Below the pieces are notes generated by a model, which was not told where the DNA came from, searched no databases, and saw only the letters and a list, made by a program, of their open reading frames with translations. Positions 1-6,173 of a DNA stretch of 31,341 nucleotides are shown piece after piece (positions within the stretch are counted from its first letter, which is position 1; each line of letters starts with the position of its first letter). The translations under genes were made by a program, and so were the position numbers. The DNA comes from an uncultured Ruminococcus sp. Lineage in GTDB: Bacteria > Bacillota > Clostridia > Oscillospirales > Ruminococcaceae. Where the stretch lies: contig CALEPT010000063.1 of assembly GCA_937910385.1 (NCBI GenBank), positions 1 to 31,341 of the forward strand, given 5' to 3'.

Positions 1-258
1 ATTTCCGACTCTGAGGTAAAGGTCCGCGACGTTATCGTTGACGAAAACGGTGTGTGGAAGCGCCTTTATCAGTCATCGGATAAGTGGTATGAGGCTCAGG
101 AGGGTCAGCAGGAATACTTCCTCCTGCTTTCTGTGGGAGAATATGATACCCTTGCCGCTATAGAAAACAGCATAGTTTATTCTGCGGTAAGAGAGTATAC
201 TCCGGTTCTCAATAATTTGCAGTATCACATTCTTGTTTACGATCACAATATCTTCTGA
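1..258 (+). CDS. C-terminal fragment of an unidentified protein
   Basis: The frame is open from the first base of the window and stops with TGA at 256-258, so this is the last 85 residues of a longer protein whose start lies outside. It has charged and aromatic stretches, no obvious membrane segment, no cysteines and no motif I recognise. A strong hairpin terminator 50 bases after the stop supports it being a real gene end. The GTG at 52 could serve as a start but has no convincing ribosome binding site, and the frame continues upstream of it. The opposite strand has a 65-codon frame that looks like a shadow. No function is proposed. Confidence 0.6.
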   Translation: MSDSEVKVRDVIVDENGVWKRLYQSSDKWYEAQEGQQEYFLLLSVGEYDTLAAIENSIVYSAVREYTPVLNNLQYHILVYDHNIF

Positions 259-304
259 TGAAAAGATCATTTTTGCCGTTTGGTGACATAATGATCTGTG
301 CTGT

Positions 305-345
305 AAAAAAATACCGAGCCCGTTGATCCGGGCTCGGTATTTTTT
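305..345. terminator. Bidirectional intrinsic terminator
   Basis: A perfect 12-base-pair stem (311-322 with 329-340, core CCGAGCCCG/CGGGCTCGG) encloses a 6-base loop. An A-run lies on the left (305-310) and a T-run on the right (340-345). It can therefore end transcription from the left-hand gene on the plus strand and from the DUF2798-like gene on the minus strand. Confidence 0.88.
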
Positions 346-417
346 GAATGTGAGATACCAAATACTTCTTTTTTGCTATGAACGCTTCTTAGGCGGCTTT
401 GAGCCTGCATGACAGTG

Positions 418-1011
418 TCATGCGCTTTCTGCGGCAGACGCACTTGTTTCAAGAGAGGCGCGAGCAGCAAGATCCTTACTGAAAACAGTCTTGAATACTG
501 TGCGCACAAGAGGCTGAATGAAAAGAAGCTGCGAGAAGAATGCAAAGGGAAGATTGTAACACACAAGCTTTATCCAGTTTGCAAGGAGCGTGAATAAATT
601 GAAGTTCATTGACGAATAAGGATAATAGAGTATAGCCGCGATAAAGCTCATCGATGGGCACATTATGCCTACGGTCGCGGTAATGATAGCTGTCTCGAAG
701 ATGACAGGGTGCACCTCGCCGGGCTGAAAAACTCTGCAAGTGAGCTTGAATGAAAGCGGACTTCCCACCAGAACTTCAAGAGTGTAGGCAAAACAGAACT
801 CAATGAGTACAACTGACCATATCGGAACTGCCCTTCCGAGCACCTGAACTCCGCCGAGCTTACCGATAGCCGAAATAACGCTTGTTTCTCCGGTAATGGC
901 GGTAAATGTGCTGCCGTTGATAACATAAAGGCTGTAAAATACGTATGCGTGGACCGTTATGATGACGGTAATGAGTGCGAATATCATTCGCTGAAACTGA
1001 TTTCTTGGCAT
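418..1011 (-). CDS. DUF2798-like small membrane protein
   Basis: This 197-residue protein has about four hydrophobic segments (roughly residues 8-28, 60-82, 103-128 and 143-168) and the opening MPRNQFQRMIFALITVIITV. That opening and the following HAYVFYSLYVING match what I know of the DUF2798 family, small integral membrane proteins of unknown function; the match is from memory. I chose the ATG at 1011 over an upstream in-frame start at 1050 because AGGAGAG sits 5-7 bases before it and the family begins with this sequence. The Ala/Ser/Glu-rich C-terminus is probably cytosolic. The gene stands alone, behind its own consensus promoter and a structured leader, so regulation by transcription attenuation is plausible. 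Confidence 0.72.
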   Translation of the reverse strand: MPRNQFQRMIFALITVIITVHAYVFYSLYVINGSTFTAITGETSVISAIGKLGGVQVLGRAVPIWSVVLIEFCFAYTLEVLVGSPLSFKLTCRVFQPGEVHPVIFETAIITATVGIMCPSMSFIAAILYYPYSSMNFNLFTLLANWIKLVCYNLPFAFFSQLLFIQPLVRTVFKTVFSKDLAARASLETSASAAESA

Positions 1012-1040
1012 GATCTCTCTCCTGTTTCTGAAAATTGCGC

Positions 1041-1122
1041 AAAAAAACACGTATTTACAGAAGGTACACTGACAGCGGGAACGTTCCGTGATCAGATTTA
1101 CATACCCTTCGGTAATACGTGT
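1041..1122 (-). promoter_or_regulatory. Structured leader / attenuator-like element before the DUF2798 gene
   Basis: On the minus strand the transcript can fold into one long nested hairpin. The outer 9-bp stem pairs 1114-1122 with 1047-1055 (ACACGTATT/AATACGTGT). The next stem pairs 1103-1110 with 1060-1066 (one bulge), then 1092-1095 with 1069-1072, and the tip is GGAAC/GTTCC (1078-1087). The outer stem is followed at once by a run of T residues (1041-1047 read as A on the plus strand), giving it the form of an intrinsic terminator placed about 30 bases before the start codon. It lies between a consensus promoter and the gene, so it looks like a leader attenuator. I do not recognise it as a known riboswitch class. 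Confidence 0.6.
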
Positions 1123-1157
1123 GTCGTTTGCGTTATTTCGTTTTATTTTATGTTAAC

Positions 1158-1186
1158 ATTATATCAGAACGAATGAGCAATGTCAA
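1158..1186 (-). promoter_or_regulatory. Consensus sigma-A type promoter for the DUF2798 gene
   Basis: Read on the minus strand, TTGACA (1181-1186) and TATAAT (1158-1163) are separated by exactly 17 bases, a perfect match to the vegetative consensus. The predicted start of transcription near 1151 gives a leader of about 140 bases before the ATG at 1011. Confidence 0.85.
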
Positions 1187-1388
1187 CAACGCCGAAGCAG
1201 AAATATTCCAACAGCAGGTAAAAACTATTTGTGCAGGCTGCGCAGACATTCCTGTGCCATAATACCCTGTATCAGGGGAAAATTTGTCCGTGGCTGTTGC
1301 TGTTTCTGTGATTATATGATATAGCGCGGAGCTCGCGCCGGCATATCGCGTTATAAATGCAAGAGACTAAAATTTTGAGCGCGATCTA
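1187..1388. other. Intergenic spacer between divergent promoters
   Basis: No supportable gene was found in these 202 bases, which separate the minus-strand DUF2798 promoter from the plus-strand hpt promoter. Small inverted repeats are present: CCCTG/CAGGG with a TAT loop near 1267-1279, and GCGCG/CGCGC near 1324-1338. I see no purine riboswitch, although the downstream genes are for purine salvage. Confidence 0.5.
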
Positions 1389-1417
1389 TTGCTTTTCTAT
1401 CACTTGTATGCTATAAT
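1389..1417 (+). promoter_or_regulatory. Promoter for the hpt-permease operon
   Basis: TTGCTT (1389-1394), a 17-base spacer and TATAAT (1412-1417), preceded by TG at 1409-1410 (extended -10). The predicted transcript starts near 1424, about 40 bases before the hpt ATG, which leaves no room for a riboswitch. Confidence 0.75.
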
Positions 1418-1465
1418 AACCTTGTATTTTACGTGTATATGCAAAAAAGTATTCGGGTGGTGTTT

Positions 1466-2014
1466 ATGAGATTTAAAAGCAAAGATGAATTCAACGGACA
1501 TATCAAAAATGTTCTGATAACTCAGGCGGAGATACGTGAGGCTGTAGAAAAGGCGGGTAAGCTCATCGACTCGTTCTATGACGGTTCACCGATACTTCTG
1601 GTGAGCATATTAAAGGGAGCATTCGTGTTCATGTCAGACCTGAGCCGCGCAGTGAGCGTGCCGTGCGAGATAGGCTTCATGGCGGCGAAAAGCTACTTTG
1701 AGTCCATGCAGTCCTCGGGAAATGTCGAGATAACTATGGATCTCACTCAGGACATAAGCGGCTATCATGTGATAATCGTCGAGGACATCATCGACACGGG
1801 GCGCACTCTGAGCGAGGTCGTGAAGCTGCTGAAAAAGCGTTCTCCGCTTTCACTGAGGATATTCACGCTGATGGACAAGCCCGAACGCAGACTTGTTGAC
1901 CTCAAGGCGGACTACTCTTTGTTCACGATACCTGACCGCTTTGTCATTGGCTACGGTCTCGATTACGGCGAATACTACAGAAATCTTCCTTACATAGCAG
2001 AATTTGAGGAATAG
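1466..2014 (+). CDS. hpt: Hypoxanthine phosphoribosyltransferase
   Basis: This 182-residue cytosolic enzyme transfers phosphoribose from PRPP to hypoxanthine or guanine in purine salvage. The PRPP-binding signature IIVEDIIDTGRTL lies near residues 99-111, and the length is normal for the bacterial family. LVSILKGAFVFMSDL near residue 40 matches the usual 'ILKG' region. I set the start at ATG 1466 because GGGTGG precedes it by 6 bases and family members begin close to here; the GTG at 1433 is further upstream and lies only about 9 bases from the predicted transcription start. It is followed after 9 bases by a purine permease, forming an uptake-and-salvage pair. Confidence 0.93.
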   Translation: MRFKSKDEFNGHIKNVLITQAEIREAVEKAGKLIDSFYDGSPILLVSILKGAFVFMSDLSRAVSVPCEIGFMAAKSYFESMQSSGNVEITMDLTQDISGYHVIIVEDIIDTGRTLSEVVKLLKKRSPLSLRIFTLMDKPERRLVDLKADYSLFTIPDRFVIGYGLDYGEYYRNLPYIAEFEE

Positions 2015-2023
2015 GGTGGAAAT

Positions 2024-3385
2024 ATGCTGGAAAAATTATTTAAGCTAAAGGAAAATAACACAAACGTAAAGACCGAGTTGGCTGCGGGATTGACAACGTT
2101 CATGACTATGGCATATATCCTCGCGGTAAATCCGAGCGTGCTCTCCGCTGCGGGCATGGACAGCACAGCAGTCCTCCTCGCGACCTGTCTGGCTTCGTTC
2201 ATCGGAACTGCCTGCATGGCGCTCATGGCAAATCTGCCGTTTGCACTTTCCGCAGGAATGGGGCTAAATGCCTTTCTCGCATACACGGTATGCGGAGTTT
2301 ACGGCTATTCGTGGCAGGTAGCTCTGCTCGCGGTATTTATCGAGGGAATAATATTCATCGTCCTTTCGCTCACAAATGTCCGCGAGGCGATATTCAACGC
2401 GATACCCCTTTCGCTGAAACGAGCTGTTTCGGTCGGGATAGGACTGTTTATCGCGTTCATCGGCTTGCAGAACGCGGGACTTGCCGTGGGTTCGGCGACC
2501 CTCGTCTCGCTCGTGGACTTCCGCGAGAGCTTCAGGACCTCGGGAATATGCGCTCTGCTCGCACTGATAGGACTTCTCGTGACCGCGATACTCTACATCA
2601 AGAAAGTCAAGGGCTCTATCCTGATAGGCATTTTCGGAACGTGGATACTCGGTATCATTTGTCAGGGCGTGGGGATTTACGTGCCCGACGCAGAGGCAGG
2701 CTATTATTCGCTGCTCCCGTCCTTTGAAATGACGGACTTCTCGAAGCTCGGTGAGACCTTCGGGCAGTGCTTCAATGTGGATATGAACGGCGTTGGTATC
2801 TTCAACTTTATCGTTGTTATTTTCTCGTTCCTGTTCGTTGACCTTTTCGACACGCTCGGCACTCTCATCGGTGTTAGCACAAAGGCGGATATGCTCGACA
2901 AGGACGGCAAGCTCCCGAAGATAAAGCCTGCCCTGCTTGCGGACGCTATAGCGACCTCTGCCGGAGCAGTTCTCGGAACCTCCACAACTACGACATTTGT
3001 TGAGTCATCGTCGGGAGTTGCGGCGGGAGGAAGGACGGGGCTTACCTCACTCACAACGGCTGTGCTCTTCCTGCTTTCAATGCTGTTTGCACCGATATTC
3101 ATAGCCATACCGTCGTTTGCGACAGCACCTGCGCTGATACTGGTCGGATTCCTGATGTTCAGCACGATAACCGAGATAAAGTTAGACGAAAAGAACTACG
3201 CCTCCGCTATACCCGCGTACCTGTGCATAATCGCAATGCCGCTGTTCTACAGCATTTCCGAGGGTATTGCGATAGGAATCATCTCATACGTTGTGATAAA
3301 CCTCATCTGCGGCAAGCGCAAGGACATAAACCCGATAATGTACGTTCTGGCGGTGCTTTTCATTCTCAAATACGCATTTCTCTGA
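2024..3385 (+). CDS. AzgA-type (NCS2) adenine/guanine/hypoxanthine permease
   Basis: A 453-residue polytopic membrane protein with about 12-14 hydrophobic segments. The N-terminal KTELAAGLTTFMTMAYILAV, then NPSVLSAAGMD, SAGMGLNAFLAY and the C-terminal half block GTSTTTTFVESSSGVAAGGRTG are hallmarks of the AzgA/PbuG purine-proton symporters. It lies 9 bases after hpt and is followed by a terminator, so the two are co-transcribed and jointly import and phosphoribosylate purine bases. Which bases are carried cannot be read from the sequence. Start at ATG 2024, with GGGTGGA upstream. Confidence 0.92.
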   Translation: MLEKLFKLKENNTNVKTELAAGLTTFMTMAYILAVNPSVLSAAGMDSTAVLLATCLASFIGTACMALMANLPFALSAGMGLNAFLAYTVCGVYGYSWQVALLAVFIEGIIFIVLSLTNVREAIFNAIPLSLKRAVSVGIGLFIAFIGLQNAGLAVGSATLVSLVDFRESFRTSGICALLALIGLLVTAILYIKKVKGSILIGIFGTWILGIICQGVGIYVPDAEAGYYSLLPSFEMTDFSKLGETFGQCFNVDMNGVGIFNFIVVIFSFLFVDLFDTLGTLIGVSTKADMLDKDGKLPKIKPALLADAIATSAGAVLGTSTTTTFVESSSGVAAGGRTGLTSLTTAVLFLLSMLFAPIFIAIPSFATAPALILVGFLMFSTITEIKLDEKNYASAIPAYLCIIAMPLFYSISEGIAIGIISYVVINLICGKRKDINPIMYVLAVLFILKYAFL

Positions 3386-3392
3386 TAGACCG

Positions 3393-3419
3393 CGCCCCTG
3401 CTTTGACAGGGGCGTTTTT
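3393..3419 (+). terminator. Intrinsic terminator after the purine permease
   Basis: Perfect 8-bp stem CGCCCCTG (3393-3400) / CAGGGGCG (3407-3414), 6-base loop, then five T residues. It begins 8 bases after the permease stop. Confidence 0.92.
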
Positions 3420-3423
3420 GTTA

Positions 3424-3452
3424 TTGACTTCACTCGCTTTTGGGAGTATAAT
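3424..3452 (+). promoter_or_regulatory. Promoter for the GNAT gene
   Basis: TTGACT (3424-3429), 17-base spacer, TATAAT (3447-3452). It sits directly after the terminator and implies an untranslated leader of about 100 bases, which contains a weak GAGCT/AGCTC hairpin. Confidence 0.82.
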
Positions 3453-3562
3453 AGAGTATGCTGGCGCGGAGCCCGAGCTGCCGCGAGCTCGTTCATTCTC
3501 TGCGAAACGGGGAATATTTCCTCGCGCGCGGTAATTATTCAGTATAAATGGAAGGTATTAAA

Positions 3563-4045
3563 ATGACAGTAAGAAAATATGACAACAGGGATATCCCCGC
3601 TATGATACATATCTGGAACGAGGTCGTTGAGGAGGGTATCGCCTTTCCGCAGGAGGAGCTGCTGACCGAGCAGACGGGCGCGGAGTTCTTCGCCGGTCAG
3701 ACCTACACCGCCGTTGCAGTCAATGATGACGGCGAGGTGTGCGGACTTTATATCCTCCACCCGAACAACGTCGGGCGCTGCGGACATATCTGCAACGCAA
3801 GCTATGCGGTCAGTTCCGCAAAAAGGGGACTGCACATCGGCGAGAAGCTCGTCACCGACTGCCTTGCACAGGCTAAGGCACACGGTTTCGGGGTCCTGCA
3901 ATTCAACGCTGTGGTGGAGAGCAATATCCATGCGCGGCACCTTTACGAGCGGCTCGGATTCGTGCAGCTCGGCGTGATACCGCGCGGATTCCGCATGAAG
4001 GACGGGCACTACGAGAATATCTGCCCCTACTATCATGAGCTTTGA
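3563..4045 (+). CDS. GNAT family N-acetyltransferase
   Basis: A 160-residue single-domain protein of the Gcn5-related acetyltransferase fold, which transfers an acetyl group from acetyl-CoA to an amine. The acetyl-CoA loop is seen in SAKRGLHIGEKL near residues 90-101, and the C-terminal block HARHLYERLGFVQLG is typical of the family. The substrate cannot be predicted. I chose ATG 3563 because GGAAGG precedes it by 7 bases; ATG 3548 is in frame but has no site. It has its own promoter. Confidence 0.87.
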   Translation: MTVRKYDNRDIPAMIHIWNEVVEEGIAFPQEELLTEQTGAEFFAGQTYTAVAVNDDGEVCGLYILHPNNVGRCGHICNASYAVSSAKRGLHIGEKLVTDCLAQAKAHGFGVLQFNAVVESNIHARHLYERLGFVQLGVIPRGFRMKDGHYENICPYYHEL

Positions 4046-4141
4046 TAAAATTTGCAATTGAAATTGTTACCGTGAGCGGAGATCAGCTTTCCGTTTTGTA
4101 CAGAGTGAGCGAGTCTGCGAGCGGCAGCGTGGAACAGGATC

Positions 4142-4191
4142 CTAAAGGGACATATGTCCTTTTAGCAGGGTGCAGGGACATACGTCCCTGC
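4142..4191. repeat. Twin palindromes sharing a GGACATA-GTCC core
   Basis: The first is a 24-base palindrome (4142-4165) with a self-complementary GGACATATGTCC centre and one G-T mismatch pair. Six bases later comes an 8-bp perfect stem GCAGGGAC/GTCCCTGC (4172-4191) with an ATAC loop. Neither is followed by a T-run, so they are not ordinary terminators. They lie 54-103 bases before the antiporter start and could be an operator pair, RNA hairpins or a decayed repeat. Confidence 0.7.
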
Positions 4192-4244
4192 CGGAGTATG
4201 GGACAGAGTCTCACAAAACAATTATACAGAAGGAAATGATAAAA

Positions 4245-5462
4245 ATGGAAACCTATGAGATACTGCGCGACCTTGCGATAATCGTCATTGCGGCGAAATT
4301 TTTCGGACTTATCGCGAGGAAGTGCAAAGCTCCGATGGTGGTCGGCGAGATAATCGCAGGGCTTATTATCGGACCGTGCCTGCTGAACATCGTAGAGCCG
4401 ACCGACTTCATCAACCAGATGGCGGAGATAGGCGTTATACTTATCATGTTTTCGGCGGGTCTTGAGACTAATTTGCAAGAGCTGAAAAAGTCGGGACTTG
4501 TCGCGCTGCTGACAGCCTGTGTGGGAGTGCTTGTGCCGCTCGTTTGCGGAAGTCTCTTTTACCTGTGCTTCTACGGCTTCGCGCCATGGGGCTCGGACGA
4601 GTTCTTCAAGGCGGTCTTTATTGGCTGCATAATGACGGCTACCTCGGTCGGAATAACCGTCGAGGTGCTCAAGGAAATGGGCTATCTCACCACGCGCGTG
4701 GGACAGACGATCCTCAGCGCGGCAATAATCGACGACATCATAGGTATCATCGTGCTGACCTTCGTCCTCGGCTTCAAGGACCCCGACAATAATACGCTGC
4801 TCGTAACGGGAAAGGTATTTCTGTTCCTGCTGCTCTCGCTCGTCGTCGGATACGTCATATACCGCATTTTCAAGATAGTGGACGAGCGCTATCCTCACAC
4901 GCGCAGGATACCGATAATCGCGATAAGCCTCTGCTTTGTAATGGCTTATGTTGCGGAGAAATACTTCGGTATCGCTGACATCACGGGAGCTTACATTGCA
5001 GGAATTATCCTGTGTAACGTCCGCGACGCCGACTATATCGACCGCAGGGTCAGCATCAACGGATATATGTTCTTCGCGCCTGTGTTTTTCGTCGGTATCG
5101 GATTGAAAACGAGCTTCGACAGCGTGAATGCGGACATGATATTTTTTGCGGTCGGCTTTGTTATCGTTGCGATGCTTAGCAAGATAATCGGCTGCGGAGC
5201 TGTAGCAAAGGCGTGCCGTTTCAGCTGGAGCGACAGTCTTAAAATAGGAGTGGGAATGATGACAAGGGGAGAGGTCGCTCTCATCATCACAAACAAAGGG
5301 CTCGGGCTCGGGATAATCGACTCGTCATACTTCACGGCGGTCATACTGCTCATCATCGTTTCGAGCGTGGTTACTCCGATACTGCTGAAGCTTCTGTTCA
5401 GAAGGACTGAAAACGCAGCTGGGCAAAAAGTTCCGGCAGCTGCTTCGGAAAAGGAAAAATAA
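4245..5462 (+). CDS. CPA2-type cation/proton antiporter (KefB/NapA-like)
   Basis: This 405-residue protein has about 12 membrane segments with the layout of the CPA2 exchangers, which swap sodium or potassium for protons across the cytoplasmic membrane. APMVVGEIIAGLIIGP (near residues 28-43) and the ion-site motif AAIIDDIIGIIVLTF (near residue 165) are visible. There is no C-terminal RCK/TrkA nucleotide-binding domain, so the KefB-style gating module is absent. The start at ATG 4245 has AAGGA about 10 bases upstream; an in-frame ATG at 4236 is too close to that site. The gene is one base from the following ABC gene, so they are probably co-transcribed, although their jobs need not be linked. 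Confidence 0.87.
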   Translation: METYEILRDLAIIVIAAKFFGLIARKCKAPMVVGEIIAGLIIGPCLLNIVEPTDFINQMAEIGVILIMFSAGLETNLQELKKSGLVALLTACVGVLVPLVCGSLFYLCFYGFAPWGSDEFFKAVFIGCIMTATSVGITVEVLKEMGYLTTRVGQTILSAAIIDDIIGIIVLTFVLGFKDPDNNTLLVTGKVFLFLLLSLVVGYVIYRIFKIVDERYPHTRRIPIIAISLCFVMAYVAEKYFGIADITGAYIAGIILCNVRDADYIDRRVSINGYMFFAPVFFVGIGLKTSFDSVNADMIFFAVGFVIVAMLSKIIGCGAVAKACRFSWSDSLKIGVGMMTRGEVALIITNKGLGLGIIDSSYFTAVILLIIVSSVVTPILLKLLFRRTENAAGQKVPAAASEKEK

Positions 5463-5463
5463 T

Positions 5464-6168
5464 ATGGGCGCATATGTTGAATTCAAAAATGTAAAAAAGA
5501 CCTATAAAACCGGCGAGGTGGAGATAAATGCCCTGAAGGACGTGAGCTTTGGCATCGAAAAGGGAGAATTCTGCGTTATTGTAGGAGCCTCCGGAGCCGG
5601 AAAAACTACCATACTGAATATCCTCGGCGGCATGGATACCCTCACATCAGGAAGCGTTTTTCTCGACGGCGAGGAGATATCCGCCATGAACAAGCGTCAG
5701 CTTACTGCATACCGCAGATACGATGTCGGCTTCGTTTTTCAGTTTTACAATCTCGTCCAGAACCTCACGGCGCTCGAAAATGTCGAGCTTGCAGCTCAGA
5801 TCTGCCGAGATCCTCTTGACGCCGCGTCCGTAATGGAGCAGGTCGGACTTAAAGACCGCATGAAGAATTTTCCTGCGCAGCTCTCGGGCGGCGAGCAGCA
5901 GAGAGTCGCGATCGCAAGGGCTCTTGCGAAAAACCCGAAGCTGCTCCTTTGCGACGAGCCGACAGGAGCTCTTGATTATCAGACCGGAAAGGCGGTATTG
6001 AAGCTTTTGCAGGATACCTGCCGCGAAAAGGGAATGACAGTGATAGTGATAACGCATAATCAGGCTCTTGCAGCTATGGCGGACAGGATAATCACCGTAA
6101 AGAGCGGAACGATCGAAAAAGTACGCCTGAACGAAGATATCAGAGACGTTACCGAGATAGAGTGGTGA
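5464..6168 (+). CDS. ABC transporter ATP-binding protein, MacB/LolD type
   Basis: A 234-residue ATPase with every expected motif: Walker A GASGAGKTT (41-49), Q-loop glutamine near 93, signature LSGGEQQ (140-146), Walker B LLLCDEP (160-166) with catalytic Glu165, and the switch His198. The sequence class (GDM-type spacing, DEPTGALD) is that of MacB/LolD/SalX ATPases, which drive FtsX-type permeases as mechanotransmission machines rather than classic pumps. AAGGA precedes ATG 5464. The stop is 6 bases before the chosen start of the permease that follows. The substrate is unknown; export of peptides or lipids, or antimicrobial peptide resistance, is known for the family. Confidence 0.93.
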   Translation: MGAYVEFKNVKKTYKTGEVEINALKDVSFGIEKGEFCVIVGASGAGKTTILNILGGMDTLTSGSVFLDGEEISAMNKRQLTAYRRYDVGFVFQFYNLVQNLTALENVELAAQICRDPLDAASVMEQVGLKDRMKNFPAQLSGGEQQRVAIARALAKNPKLLLCDEPTGALDYQTGKAVLKLLQDTCREKGMTVIVITHNQALAAMADRIITVKSGTIEKVRLNEDIRDVTEIEW

Positions 6169-6173
6169 GCGCT

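Noticed and set aside
1..20. Possible adapter remnant at the left end (TTCCGACTCT resembles part of CTTCCGATCT)
   Set aside because: The match is short and broken, and the reading frame runs from base 1 to a terminator-backed stop, so it looks like genome sequence.
1187..1465. Purine riboswitch ahead of hpt and the permease
   Set aside because: The predicted transcript start leaves only about 40 bases of leader, and the conserved junction sequences are absent.
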